This document shows, one piece after another, positions 1 through 9,152 of a stretch of 64,000 nucleotides of DNA. Every line of letters begins with the position of its first letter. Position 1 is the stretch's first letter. Source of the stretch: Pseudomaricurvus alkylphenolicus (GTDB taxonomy: Bacteria; Pseudomonadota; Gammaproteobacteria; Pseudomonadales; Cellvibrionaceae); NCBI RefSeq assembly GCF_011683955.1, contig NZ_JAAQPI010000010.1, forward strand, positions 1 to 64,000, given 5' to 3'. The notes beneath the pieces are model-generated. The model did no database searches. It was not told the origin of the DNA and saw only the letters and a list, made by a program, of their open reading frames with translations. Both the position numbers and the translations under genes were made by a program.

Positions 1-879
1 ATTGATGGTAAAGCAACTGCCCAACAGCTGCGCGATAATATTGCCGCAGCGATAGACACATTGAAACAACAACACAACCTGCAGCCGGGGCTGGCGGTAG
101 TGCTGGTGGGCGAAGACCCGGCCAGCCAGGTGTATGTGCGCAACAAAGGCCGCCAAACCCTGGAAGTGGGCATGAACAGCCTGGAATTCAAACTGCCCGC
201 TGAAACCAGCGAGTCCGAGCTGCTGACAAGAATCGGCGAACTCAATGCCGACCCGTCCGTCAACGGCATCCTGGTGCAACTGCCGCTGCCTGATCACATT
301 AACGAAACAGCGATCATCGAAGCTATCGCCCCGGAAAAAGACGTGGACGGCTTCCACGCGGTTAACTCCGGCAAGCTGATGAACGGCGAGCAGGGGGCCC
401 TGGTGCCCTGTACCCCCCAGGGGTGTGTGATGCTGGCCAAACAGCATCTGGGCGACAACCTTTCCGGCAAACACGCGGTGGTCATCGGGCGCTCCAATAT
501 CGTCGGCAAGCCGGTGTCCATGCTGCTGTTGCAGGAAAGCTGCACGGTCACCGTGTGCCACTCCCGCACCCGCAACCTGGCAGAAATCTGTCGGCAGGCG
601 GACATTATCGTTGCGGCGGTGGGGCGCCCGCTGATGGTCAAGGGCGACTGGGTCAAGCCCGGTGCCACGGTGATCGATGTGGGCATCAACCGAATTGACG
701 CCGAGGATGGCAAGACCCGCCTGGTCGGTGACGTTGACTATAACGAAGCTGCAGAGGAGGCCGGTGGGATCACGCCTGTACCCGGCGGTGTGGGACCCAT
801 GACCATCGCCTGCTTGCTGCGTAACACACTGGTGGCCAGTTGCCTGCAAAATGGTGTGGATGTGCCCGCTTCCATTTGA
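1..879 (+). CDS. folD: Bifunctional methylene-THF dehydrogenase/cyclohydrolase FolD (5' end cut by window)
   Basis: FolD oxidises 5,10-methylene-tetrahydrofolate with NADP+ and hydrolyses the product to 10-formyl-THF in the cytosol. The frame is open from base 1, which reads [11 protein letters not shown]. coli FolD has the same IDGK a few residues after its start, so only about five residues are missing. Visible family signatures are the substrate-site segment [10 protein letters not shown] with the Tyr-x3-Lys pair, [16 protein letters not shown], the Rossmann motif [12 protein letters not shown] and the C-terminal [11 protein letters not shown]. The TTG at base 61 is internal and not the start. 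This is a housekeeping gene and marks the conserved side of the window. A hairpin follows the stop. Confidence 0.97.
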   Translation: MDGKATAQQLRDNIAAAIDTLKQQHNLQPGLAVVLVGEDPASQVYVRNKGRQTLEVGMNSLEFKLPAETSESELLTRIGELNADPSVNGILVQLPLPDHINETAIIEAIAPEKDVDGFHAVNSGKLMNGEQGALVPCTPQGCVMLAKQHLGDNLSGKHAVVIGRSNIVGKPVSMLLLQESCTVTVCHSRTRNLAEICRQADIIVAAVGRPLMVKGDWVKPGATVIDVGINRIDAEDGKTRLVGDVDYNEAAEEAGGITPVPGGVGPMTIACLLRNTLVASCLQNGVDVPASI

Positions 880-1267
880 GGTGATTTGTTGTCGCAGTCC
901 GCTTCCATTGGCTGCGACTCAAGGAGGGGCGAGGCGATTGTTAAAAAGAGCAAGCGATGGGAAGTGGTCTGCTGGGTGAATGGGGGGACATGATCTCCGC
1001 GCGACAAACCAACGACACGGCCCGAAAAACCCTTATAAATCAACGGTCTTCAAGTCCGGCCTCCGGTACCAAACAAGCACACTTTTCCCTCCGGGTCTCC
1101 GATTAACGCTGTAATATAAGGGCTTTGATAATGTTGATAACATTCTAAGCCATGGGTCTTTACCTCTGCTTTTACATCCCGCCGGTTAGGATGCATGAGA
1201 TTGCTAGATTGGAACTCATATAGGGGGAGCTTAGTGATATCTTCCGATATCCAACAGGAAAAACCCT
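880..1267. other. Gene-free scar between folD and the IS110 remnant
   Basis: No plausible coding frame was found. Two near-identical direct repeats, GAAAAACCCTTATAAA (1024-1039) and the same with one extra T (1258-1274), bracket about 220 bases. Bases 1041-1071 resemble a tRNA 3' end, with a TTCAAGT T-loop-like string, a 7-base CTCCGGT acceptor-like strand and A-CCA. However, the T-stem does not pair properly (the position 53/61 pair fails) and no matching 5' acceptor half was found. It could be a decayed attachment site. Nothing else is supported. Confidence 0.3.
891..918 (+). terminator. Hairpin downstream of folD
   Basis: Perfect 7-bp inverted repeat GTCGCAG / CTGCGAC with a 14-nt loop, 11 bases after the folD stop. 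There is no T-run after the stem, so it is a candidate transcript end or stabilising hairpin rather than a classical intrinsic terminator. Confidence 0.35.
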
Positions 1268-1885
1268 TTATAAAAGCGGAGCATTTTTTTCAATTGACAA
1301 ACTGCAGGAGGGTAAATTCCTGTTGACAGTGGAACCAAGATCCTGCATGAATTCCCTTGATGATGGAGTAAGCTCATTCTGTCTATCCGCGACGATAGAA
1401 CACAGATGCTTCTTAACTTTTGCTGCGTCGACAGGAATGATAATTCCATATTCCAAATTAAGTCCGCGTATCTCATTGATTAATGCTGTTCGGTTTTTAA
1501 CTAATCTGCTACGTATTCGATGCAAAGATTGTATATCCTGTTGGTCGATTCGCTTGACCGGAACGAAATTCATTGATGATCTGCTCGCGGCTTCGACAAT
1601 TGCCTCAGCGTCATTAGCGTCATTTTTGTTTGTTTTCACAAACGGCTTTACGAACTGTGGGCTGATTAGCTTTACGTCATGACAAGACTTTGAAAAGACT
1701 CTTGCCCAATAGTTTGCGCCACCGCATGATTCCATGACAACTGTGCATGGCGGCATATTGGCCATATAGCACTCCAATTTATCACGAGATATGCGTTTCT
1801 TGAGGATCGCCATTCTCTTGTCATTAACTCCATGTAATTGAAAGGAGTTCTTGGCCAAATCGATACCTATTACGCCAATATTCAT
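1268..1885 (-). pseudogene. IS110-family transposase, 3'-truncated remnant
   Basis: IS110-family transposases are DEDD recombinases with an N-terminal RuvC-like domain and a C-terminal Tnp20 domain with the catalytic Ser, about 320-350 aa in all. Only the N-terminal part survives here. The start MNIGVIGIDLAKNSFQLHG carries the first Asp, VMESCGGANYW the Glu, and KNDANDAEAI the later Asp pair. Family-like sequence runs to about base 1339 (ELTPSSREFMQDL), then turns into unrelated residues and ends. The C-terminal domain is absent, so this copy cannot transpose. I start at the ATG at 1885 because it fits the family N-terminus. IS110 ends lack terminal inverted repeats, so the left boundary is not resolved. 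Confidence 0.85.
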
Positions 1886-2047
1886 AATTGAACCTCTCAT
1901 CCACTCAATTCAAATCTGCCAATTTGAATACTAGACATGCAGTGACGAATTGCGAGGCCGGTAGCGTGCCAGGCTCCATCGCAAGTTTTCATCCATACCA
2001 AAAATCAGTGGGAGAAACGTCGTTGCAACACCTTCGCAACTCTTTAA

Positions 2048-2401
2048 ACGTCAACCGATTCTCCCTCTATTCCCAGAGTATTCGTAAACAGCGTTCGATT
2101 TGCGGCCAAGAAGGGGGCATTCAACCTATTGGATAAAGATAGCCCGCTGTCGATCCACGAACGTGAGATCGTTATCCTTCGGGTGACGGCAAACAAGAAC
2201 TGTGAATACGAATCAGGTGTGCATGTTTCTGTGTTTTTAGGCGCAGCAGGGTTTTGCAAGGAACAGATTGCCGCCACCAGATTGGAGTCAAGCCGTGCGG
2301 TAAGCTGGAACGAACAGGATACAGTGTTGATCGAATGTGTGTATGACAACCAATTCGCGGCGCCGGTGTTTCCGTCTGGTGGTGTCGCGTCAGGGTTGTA
2401 G
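2048..2401 (+). pseudogene. Carboxymuconolactone decarboxylase-like (AhpD fold) fragment
   Basis: The frame is open from just after a stop at 2045, with no good ATG and no ribosome site. The segment LSIHEREIVILRVTANKNCE, followed by YESGVHVSVF, matches the conserved CMD core (Leu-Ser-x-x-Glu-Arg-Glu-Ile-x-Ile-Leu-Arg, then Cys-Glu-Tyr-Glu-x-x-x-His). After LIECVYDN the usual C-terminal helix (Asp-Glu-Leu-His type) is replaced by unrelated residues and a stop. Family members are typically about 180 aa and this piece has about 115. With the adjacent IS110 remnant it looks like deletion debris. The family call is good, but the exact ends are not certain. Confidence 0.6.
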
Positions 2402-2666
2402 ATGCGGTGCAACCACCAGGGTTGATATCTGGAATCAGCGGGGCAGGGAGATTTTGAGATGGCAGGAGTCCTGCTTCTTACTGATGCAGGCACAATAAGG
2501 CAGGAGGATAGCGTGCGCTCAGAATAGCTTGACCTTCCGAAGTGATTTGGCTAGTTTAAAAATCACGTGTAAAGGTTATAGGAAGGCCTCCTGTGGCGCA
2601 AAATATTACTAAGTCAGGTGGTTATAGAAACGCCGCATTCCGGGACTCCGCCCAGGGTGTTGAATC
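2402..2666 (+). other. Intergenic region upstream of AraC regulator
   Basis: 265 bases without a gene. It must hold the promoter of the AraC gene that follows, but I see no clear -35/-10 pair or repeat. Confidence 0.3.
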
Positions 2667-3677
2667 ATGATGCTCACACAGCCGCTGAGGAACACGGACA
2701 TAATCGAGGCCACGGGGGGCTGGATTCCCGAGGAGACGGTGCTGCTCAATGGCGAACTCTCCTGTGGCGGCAAGCTGCTGCGTATTTGCCCGGAGCTGGA
2801 CAAGCCTCATAACTATGTTGAGGCTTTTCAGCTGTCTGACGGCCTCTACTGCAGCGTCACCAACCTGTCCGAGGATGCCGACACAGAGGTGACTGTGGAC
2901 GGCACTGGGGTTCTGGGGCTGGCGGTCCAACTGCAGGGGGAATTTTATGAACCCGGTTCTGGCGTAAGGCTGACCAGTGCCAGGCAACCGGTCCAGACGA
3001 TGGCCTATGTCCCGGCTGGCACACAAATCACCGTGGGCTCCCAACTCGGGAAGGGGCTGAAGAGTGTCAGCATCTCTGCCCAAGCTGACTACCTGAGTCG
3101 TGCGCTGGGGTTGTCCAGCGACGAATTACCGGTACAACTGAGAGAATTCTTTACTGGATCGCTTGATCAGTTTGAACTAAAGCAAGTCAACGTGCCCATG
3201 GCTGCCATAGCCAGCGCCTCCAAGCTGCTGAATCATCCCGAAACAGGCGGTATGCGTTACCGCAACCTGACGCTTTTCGCCAATGAGTTGTTGCTGCATT
3301 TTCTGCAAGCCCTGTCGGAAGCTCCGCCGCAGGTAACCCGAGAACAGCGCCAACTGGCCAAAGTTCGAGAGATCATCGAGGCGAGCCCGGGGCAGCAGCA
3401 CACCCTGGATACGCTGGCCGACGCGGTGGGCTTGAGCCGCACGCGCCTGACGTCAGGCTTCAAGCGCCAGTACGGTGCCACGGTGATGGAATGGCTGCGT
3501 GAGACTCGCTTTAGGGAAGCCGAACGCCTGCTCAATACGACAGCGCTACCGCTTGCGGAGATCGCATTTGAGACTGGATTCAGCAGCCCTAGCAACTTCA
3601 CCAGTGCCTTTAAGAAGCGCTTCGGCGTCTCGCCCCGAGACAAGCGCCGTTTGTTGATAGCCGCCGCTGCGGGCTAG
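2667..3677 (+). CDS. AraC-family transcriptional regulator (locus 1)
   Basis: A 336-residue DNA-binding regulator. The last ~100 residues form the double helix-turn-helix of AraC/XylS proteins: HTH 1 around TLDTLADAVGLSRTRLTSGF and HTH 2 around PLAEIAFETGFSSPSNFTSA, ending in the typical FKKRFGVSP. The N-terminal ~220 residues lack a cupin signature that I can name; the overall plan is like PchR-type regulators that sit beside TonB receptor genes. It lies 214 bases upstream of, and codirectional with, a TonB receptor gene and most likely controls it. ATG codons at 2667 and 2670 are both possible. The effector is unknown. Confidence 0.9.
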   Translation: MMLTQPLRNTDIIEATGGWIPEETVLLNGELSCGGKLLRICPELDKPHNYVEAFQLSDGLYCSVTNLSEDADTEVTVDGTGVLGLAVQLQGEFYEPGSGVRLTSARQPVQTMAYVPAGTQITVGSQLGKGLKSVSISAQADYLSRALGLSSDELPVQLREFFTGSLDQFELKQVNVPMAAIASASKLLNHPETGGMRYRNLTLFANELLLHFLQALSEAPPQVTREQRQLAKVREIIEASPGQQHTLDTLADAVGLSRTRLTSGFKRQYGATVMEWLRETRFREAERLLNTTALPLAEIAFETGFSSPSNFTSAFKKRFGVSPRDKRRLLIAAAAG

Positions 3678-3891
3678 ATCTATTCTCTACTTTGCGCCTC
3701 TTTCATTATAGCTTTTGGTTATATTGGTGCTCGTTTTCCTCTTCCCCGCCTGCAAAATGGTCGCAGGTAACATTTTCCTGTCCGCTGCCAAAAGAATCCG
3801 CCGTCCAACCGCGATAGCCTGAACTCACCTTGAAAGAGCCAATCTGAACGGCTTCAACTATAACAAGAGTAGAACTACTGAGGAGTAGCTT

Positions 3892-6105
3892 ATGACAATC
3901 CGTCGGAGAGATGGTAACGGTCAGGCCAATATCGGGCGTGGTTTAGCGCTGCTGTCTGTACTGATCGCGGCGAACACGGCGAGTGCGCAGTCACAACAGG
4001 AAGAAGAATTTTTGCTTGAGGAAATTGTAGTCACCGCTTTGAGGCGCGCCGAGGGTACCAGCCTGATGGACACCTCCATCAGCATGGACGCCATGACCGG
4101 TGAAGATCTGGAAGCCAAGGGCGTTGGCTCGGTGATGGATGCCTTGTCCATGAGCCCGGGTGTTTCTGTGGCAAAATCCAGCGCCGTGGGTAACGCCGTA
4201 CAGATCCGAGGCGTGTCTGCCATTATTGGCGATGCGGTTGTGGGCTACTACATGGACGACCTTCCCTACACGCGCATTTCCGCCAATGTGGCGCCGGACA
4301 TGAATCCCTACGACCTCAACCGCGTTGAGGTCTTGCGCGGCCCTCAGGGTACACTTTTCGGGGCGGGTTCCCAGGGTGGTGTGGTAAGAATCATTACCCA
4401 GGACCCGATCATGAACCAGTTCGAAGGCAAGTTCACCGCGGGATACTCGGCTACTGGCGGTGGCAGCGACAGCCACAAGGTGCAGGGGGCGATCAATATT
4501 CCCCTGATTGAAGATACCCTGGCCATGCGCATTGTTGCCGCCCAAGTGGATTCCGGGGGATACATTGATCTGCCTTTGACGGGGGAGAATGACTTTAACG
4601 AACTGGATGATTCTTCTCACCGTGTCAAGCTGCTGTGGACGCCTACCGAGGAGTTGTCGATTACCGCGTCTTACTGGCATTCCGATCGCAATGGCCACGA
4701 AAACTGGGCCGAGGATGACCTCAAGGCTTATTACACCTTTACCAACTTCGACGCCGTGTTTGGATTGCCGGGGGCCACGGAGCTGACACAGCCGGTTGGC
4801 AGCGACAGTATGATCGCTGAAACCCGAAACGATCTCTATGGGCTCACGGTTGACTACGCCACCGACAGTTTTACCTTCGTCAGTACCACCTCGTACCTGG
4901 ATGGCGGCTACCGCAGCAGCCTGCCAATTCCGGCTGTGGGTGTTCGCTCCGCAAGAGAGTTTGAGGAGCTGGATACCTTCGCGCAGGAATTCAAACTGTC
5001 TTCCATCAATGAGGGCAGTTGGAACTGGACTGTTGGTGCTATCTATCTCGATATGGAAAATCGCGATGTCTCGATCTCCACACTGTTTGCTCAGGATCCG
5101 GCCAACTTTGCCATCCTGGCCGCATTTGGCGTCAACGAAAACACCGTCAGTGAACATGAACTCACCTCAAAGTCCTGGGCCGTATTTGGTGAATCTGTTC
5201 ATGAACTCGGCGATCAGTGGGAGTTGACTCTGGGGTTGCGCTACTTCGAAGACGAGCGCGAGGAGATTTCCCTGGATGGGAGCGGATACAAAGTTGACGG
5301 CTCCTGGGACCAATGGACCGGGCGAATCAACCTGGCCTGGCGCCCGGTGGAAGATTCCCTCTACTACATCAATATTGCCCAGGGCTTTCGTGCCGGTGGC
5401 CTGTTAGGTCCGCAGGCGATTGCCGATGCCGCCTCCCTCGGTGTTAACCTTCCGAGTCTGCTGGATCCCGATGAAGTCATCAGCTATGAAGTTGGCGGCA
5501 AGTGGACCCTGCTCAACGGGCGCCTGCAATTGGAATCTGCGATTTACCACCTTCAGTGGGACAGCATTCAAAGCTTTGTCACGGCGGTGACCCCACCACC
5601 GGAAAACCGGGCAACCGGATGGGCGGTCAATGGCAATGAAGCCAGTGGCACAGGTTTCGAATTCGGGGCGGCCTACCAGATCGAAGGCCTGGTGCTTTCG
5701 GCCTCAGGCAACTGGAGCAAGATGGAGTACGAAGGCAGCATTCCGGGTGCCGGCATTGAAGACGGCGCCACCATGATGCAGACGCCCGAGTTGACCTTGT
5801 CGGCGTCAGCATCCTATCACTGGCCCGTGGGTGAGTTTGAAGGAGTCGCTTTCCTGGGAGCCACCTACACCGACGAGCGCTCGGACTATTCTCCGCCGGA
5901 TCTGACCTACACATCGGATGCTTTCACATTGGTTAATGCCCGTGTGGGAGTAGTAGCAGAACATTGGTCGGTCTTTCTCACCGGTGAAAACATAACCGAC
6001 CAGAATCCGGAGGTCTCACAGTTGGCCGCGCTGATTCAATTTGGCGTGGATCCCGTGCGGATGCGCCCGGCCACCTACGGAGTTGAAGTCAACTACAAGT
6101 TCTAG
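3892..6105 (+). CDS. TonB-dependent outer-membrane receptor (locus 1)
   Basis: A 737-residue outer-membrane beta-barrel with periplasmic plug, driven by TonB-ExbBD. The N-terminus is a signal peptide (RRR, then a hydrophobic stretch, cleavage near TASA/QSQ). A TonB box EEIVVTA lies near residue 43. Plug-domain motifs include VQIRGVSAII, VEVLRGPQGTLFGAGSQGG and VRIITQDP. The C-terminus ends in aromatic Phe (EVNYKF), as expected for Bam-dependent assembly. It is strongly similar to the receptor at 24273-26492 (shared LLEEI, PYTRI, NPYDLNRVEVLRGPQGTLFG). No siderophore genes are near; ligase and esterase genes follow, so the substrate is more likely an organic acid or ester. The ribosome site is GAGGAG just before the ATG. 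Confidence 0.95.
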   Translation: MTIRRRDGNGQANIGRGLALLSVLIAANTASAQSQQEEEFLLEEIVVTALRRAEGTSLMDTSISMDAMTGEDLEAKGVGSVMDALSMSPGVSVAKSSAVGNAVQIRGVSAIIGDAVVGYYMDDLPYTRISANVAPDMNPYDLNRVEVLRGPQGTLFGAGSQGGVVRIITQDPIMNQFEGKFTAGYSATGGGSDSHKVQGAINIPLIEDTLAMRIVAAQVDSGGYIDLPLTGENDFNELDDSSHRVKLLWTPTEELSITASYWHSDRNGHENWAEDDLKAYYTFTNFDAVFGLPGATELTQPVGSDSMIAETRNDLYGLTVDYATDSFTFVSTTSYLDGGYRSSLPIPAVGVRSAREFEELDTFAQEFKLSSINEGSWNWTVGAIYLDMENRDVSISTLFAQDPANFAILAAFGVNENTVSEHELTSKSWAVFGESVHELGDQWELTLGLRYFEDEREEISLDGSGYKVDGSWDQWTGRINLAWRPVEDSLYYINIAQGFRAGGLLGPQAIADAASLGVNLPSLLDPDEVISYEVGGKWTLLNGRLQLESAIYHLQWDSIQSFVTAVTPPPENRATGWAVNGNEASGTGFEFGAAYQIEGLVLSASGNWSKMEYEGSIPGAGIEDGATMMQTPELTLSASASYHWPVGEFEGVAFLGATYTDERSDYSPPDLTYTSDAFTLVNARVGVVAEHWSVFLTGENITDQNPEVSQLAALIQFGVDPVRMRPATYGVEVNYKF

Positions 6106-6121
6106 CCTTTATGGTAGTCAG

Positions 6122-6164
6122 GGCAGCGAGACCAATGCTGATACGGGTCCGCTGCCTTTTTTTT
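6122..6164 (+). terminator. Intrinsic terminator after the locus 1 TonB receptor
   Basis: Stem GGCAGCG / CGCTGCC (6122-6128 with 6150-6156), extended inside by GACC / GGTC, followed immediately by eight T residues (6157-6164). This is a classical rho-independent terminator lying between the receptor stop at 6105 and the ligase start at 6186. It also argues against the longer ligase frame that begins at 6111. The equivalent junction in locus 2 has no such terminator. Confidence 0.85.
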
Positions 6165-6185
6165 CGCATGCAAAAGGTCAATACC

Positions 6186-7634
6186 ATGTCTGTTATCTCA
6201 TTTTCCCGCATCCTGGCTCACTGGGTGGAGATTCAACCCAACCAGGTTGCCATTGTTCACGAGGGCGACACAATTACCTGGTTGGCGCTGGAGGAGAGAA
6301 CCAACCAGCTGGCCCGCGCCTACGAAGACCTGGGTGTAAAGCAGGATGACTTTGTCACCATTGCGCTTCCCAACGGCATCGAATTTATCGCCGCATGCTT
6401 TGCCATCTGGAAGCTGGGTGCCACACCACAACCCATTTCCGCCAAGCTGCCAAAGATCGAGCGCGACGCCATCATTGAGTTGGCAAACCCGAGTCTGGTG
6501 GTGGGTGCCGTGGACGCCGATGCACGTTTTCCCTCCATTGCGGCACAATTCAGTCAATACGAAAACTATTCCACTGAACCGCTGCAAGAAAGAACGTCAA
6601 AAAATATCAAGGCGGTGACATCCGGCGGCAGCACAGGGCGCCCGAAACTGATTGTGATGCCGCAGCCGGCGGTTTGGGATCTGGATTTCACCTATTTTAT
6701 GATCCCTCATCAGTCATCCGTGTTGGTGCCGGGGCCGCTCTATCACAACGGGCCGTTTATGTGGGCGTTATGTGCCCTGTGCCAGGGTAACCGCACGGTT
6801 ATTGTGACTCGTTTTGATGCCGAAACTACACTGCAGTTGATCGAAGAAAATCGCATTGAAAATATGTACATGGTGCCCACCATGATGCAGCGCATCTGGA
6901 ACCTGCCAGATGAGTTGCGCCTGAAGTACGACCTGTCCTCGCTGAAGTCAGCGATACATATGGCGGCTCCTTGTCCCGCCTGGCTGAAAGAAGCCTTTAT
7001 CGAATGGCTCGGCCCCCAGGTAGTCTGGGAACTCTATGGTGGGGCGGAAGGCCAGGGCGGTACCACCATCACTGGCGAGGAGTGGCTGCAGCACCGAGGA
7101 TCGGTGGGCAAAGCCATTGAGGGGACGGAGATTCAAATCCTCGGTGACAGCGGTCAGCAACTGCCCCCGGGTGACATCGGTGAGATCTATATGCGCTTCA
7201 AGGAAAACGCGGGTTCCAGCTATGAATACATAGGCGCGGAAAGCAAAGAGATCGAAGGGGGCTGGGACAGCCTCGGGGATATGGGCTATCTGGACGAAGA
7301 TGGCTACCTGTATCTGGCCGACCGCCGTACCGACATGATTATCTGTGGCGGATCCAATATCTATCCCGCCGAAGTCGAAGCGGCAATCGATCAATTTCCA
7401 GGGGTTCGCTCTTCAGCGGTGATCGGTTTGCCTCACGAAGATCTGGGCAATGTGGTGCACGCTATTGTCGATGCCCCCGACGCTGCCATTACCGAGGACG
7501 ATATGTTGACCTTCCTGGCTGACCATTTGGTGCGCTATAAGCACCCCCGCTCTATCGAGTTCGTCAGCGAGCCGTTGCGCGATGATGCCGGCAAGGTTCG
7601 TCGAAAGGCACTGCGTGAAGCGCGAATCAATTAA
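6186..7634 (+). CDS. Acyl-CoA ligase, ANL superfamily (locus 1)
   Basis: 482 residues. The enzyme would activate a carboxylic acid via acyl-AMP to the CoA thioester. Adenylation core motifs: phosphate loop TSGGSTGRPK (145-154), YGGAEG (about 284-289, the A5 position), GDMGYLDEDGYLYLADRRTD with its Asp and Arg (A7/A8), then IICGGSNIYPAEVE, and GKVRRK with the A10 lysine near the end. The loop reads Gly-Gly-Ser-Thr rather than the usual Gly-Thr-Thr. I chose the ATG at 6186 because the paralogue at 26514 begins at the same point (SLSRILA against SFSRILA) and because a longer start would include the terminator hairpin. Substrate unknown. It is first in a long codirectional run reaching 14914. Confidence 0.93.
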   Translation: MSVISFSRILAHWVEIQPNQVAIVHEGDTITWLALEERTNQLARAYEDLGVKQDDFVTIALPNGIEFIAACFAIWKLGATPQPISAKLPKIERDAIIELANPSLVVGAVDADARFPSIAAQFSQYENYSTEPLQERTSKNIKAVTSGGSTGRPKLIVMPQPAVWDLDFTYFMIPHQSSVLVPGPLYHNGPFMWALCALCQGNRTVIVTRFDAETTLQLIEENRIENMYMVPTMMQRIWNLPDELRLKYDLSSLKSAIHMAAPCPAWLKEAFIEWLGPQVVWELYGGAEGQGGTTITGEEWLQHRGSVGKAIEGTEIQILGDSGQQLPPGDIGEIYMRFKENAGSSYEYIGAESKEIEGGWDSLGDMGYLDEDGYLYLADRRTDMIICGGSNIYPAEVEAAIDQFPGVRSSAVIGLPHEDLGNVVHAIVDAPDAAITEDDMLTFLADHLVRYKHPRSIEFVSEPLRDDAGKVRRKALREARIN

Positions 7635-7650
7635 CTCAGGGGCGTAAAAA

Positions 7651-9123
7651 ATGACACTGATCAATACTCGTCTTGGATCAGTCAAGGGCATCGAAAAAAA
7701 CAATGTCCAGAACTTTCTGGGCTTACCCTACGCCGCTGCGCCGGTTGGCAATCTGCGCTGGAAGTCCGCCCGGCCGGCTCCTGCCTGGCAGGGTACATTT
7801 GATGCCACCCGCTACCCCAATCGATGTGTGCAACCCCCTTATCCCGAAGACTTGATCGAGGGGGAAATTCCGGGCGAGCTGTCGGAAGATTGTCTCTACT
7901 TGAATGTGCATACACCCGCAGCGGATGACAAAAAGCGCCCGGTGGTCTGCTGGATTCATGGCGGCGGACTGATTCAGGGCAGCGCCAATGAATACGATGG
8001 CAGCATATTGGCACGACAGCAGGACTGTGTTGTTGTCGCCATCAACTATCGATTGGGTATTTTCGGTTTCTGCGATTTCAGCGCGCTGGGTGAGGAGTAT
8101 GCAGGCACGATCAGTCGCGGTTTCGAAGACCAGATAACGGCGCTTCGCTGGATACGTGACAATATCGCCGATTATGGCGGTGATCCCGATTGTGTCAGCA
8201 TCTGGGGCGAAAGCGGTGGTGGCGGTTCGGTGTTGGCCTTACAGGGGGCTCCGGCTGCGGAAGGTCTGTTCCACAGCTCCATCGCCTTCAGCCCCGGTGA
8301 TATCGAGCCGGGTAAGATGACGCCGATCAATGCGGCCAAAGTGCTGGCCGAACATCTGGATATCACCAGCGATCTGGAATCGCAACTGCTGGATATACCG
8401 CCAGCAGACCTGTTTGCGCATTTCCAGGAAGTGATTGTGCCCCTGGAACAAACGGCTGACAAATCGAAGACGGTTGACGGTACTATTATTACCCGATCTC
8501 CCCGCGACGCCATTGTCAGCAAGGGACCCGATGGACCTCCACTGTTGTCCGGAACCAACAAGGAAGAGGCGACTTACCTCAAATACCTGTGGGGTGATGA
8601 ACCCGGTTCTTCAGAGTTCCCGAAGAGCATCTTTGTTCCCCTGATCAATCAAACTGACCCTCAGGATTATCTCGCTTATCTAGACAGGCAGACCGAAGGC
8701 GCAACAGATGTCGATAAATCGGAGAAGATCTGGAACGATTGTTTTCGTTCGGCGGTGTTGAACAATGCTGAAGCGGCGACAAAGGCGGGAGCGGGCGGCT
8801 GGGTGTATAACTTCGAGGTGCCCACGGATAATCCCATGGGTATTACCCATGGCTGTGAGATCGCTTTTACCTTCAACATGTTCGAGCTGGAATCCTGTAA
8901 TTTGACGGCGTTTCACGAAAACACCGAAGAAAACCGGGCGCTGGCCAAACTCTGGGGATCTGTGCTGGTTGCATTTGTACGCAGTGCAAGCCCCAATGGC
9001 GAAGGACTTCCCGTCTGGCCGGCTTACGACGCCGGCAATCGCAGCTGCCTCGTGTTTGATCGTCAGCCGAATGTTGTGAGCGACCCGGATGGCGAAGACG
9101 CGAGAAAGGCCTACGGTTGTTGA
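7651..9123 (+). CDS. Type B carboxylesterase
   Basis: 490-residue serine esterase of the cholinesterase/type B family that hydrolyses carboxylic esters. Residues seen: oxyanion HGGG at 103-106, nucleophile elbow GESGG with Ser188, acid region GTNKEEATY near Glu305/306, and catalytic His400 in the ITHGCEIAF context. N-terminal family motifs FLGLPYAAAPVG and EDCLYLNVHTP are present. The elbow has Gly-Gly-Gly-Gly after the serine where Ala-Gly-Gly is usual. There is no signal peptide, so it should act in the cytosol after uptake. It starts 17 bases after the ligase stop with an AGGGG ribosome site, consistent with the same operon. The acid released could be the ligase substrate (inference). Confidence 0.93.
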   Translation: MTLINTRLGSVKGIEKNNVQNFLGLPYAAAPVGNLRWKSARPAPAWQGTFDATRYPNRCVQPPYPEDLIEGEIPGELSEDCLYLNVHTPAADDKKRPVVCWIHGGGLIQGSANEYDGSILARQQDCVVVAINYRLGIFGFCDFSALGEEYAGTISRGFEDQITALRWIRDNIADYGGDPDCVSIWGESGGGGSVLALQGAPAAEGLFHSSIAFSPGDIEPGKMTPINAAKVLAEHLDITSDLESQLLDIPPADLFAHFQEVIVPLEQTADKSKTVDGTIITRSPRDAIVSKGPDGPPLLSGTNKEEATYLKYLWGDEPGSSEFPKSIFVPLINQTDPQDYLAYLDRQTEGATDVDKSEKIWNDCFRSAVLNNAEAATKAGAGGWVYNFEVPTDNPMGITHGCEIAFTFNMFELESCNLTAFHENTEENRALAKLWGSVLVAFVRSASPNGEGLPVWPAYDAGNRSCLVFDRQPNVVSDPDGEDARKAYGC

Positions 9124-9152
9124 AGCAGCGACAAATAACAAGGAGATAAATT

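Noticed and set aside
1041-1071. Complete tRNA gene
   Set aside because: Only a 3'-end-like string is present; the T-stem does not pair and no 5' acceptor, D-arm or anticodon arm is found upstream.
3678-3891. A third copy of the 68-bp locus 2 promoter block upstream of the locus 1 receptor
   Set aside because: Only a short AACATTTTCCTG string resembles it; the GTGTCA and CAGA-x-TGT sub-sites and the spacing are absent.
3991-5157. 388-codon open frame on the minus strand inside the locus 1 TonB receptor
   Set aside because: It lies wholly antisense to a receptor gene with full family motifs, has no recognisable domain, and similar antisense frames accompany other genes here because of codon bias.
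6111-6185. Longer start for the locus 1 ligase at 6111
   Set aside because: The extension would encode the terminator hairpin and T-run, and the paralogue starts at the position equal to 6186.
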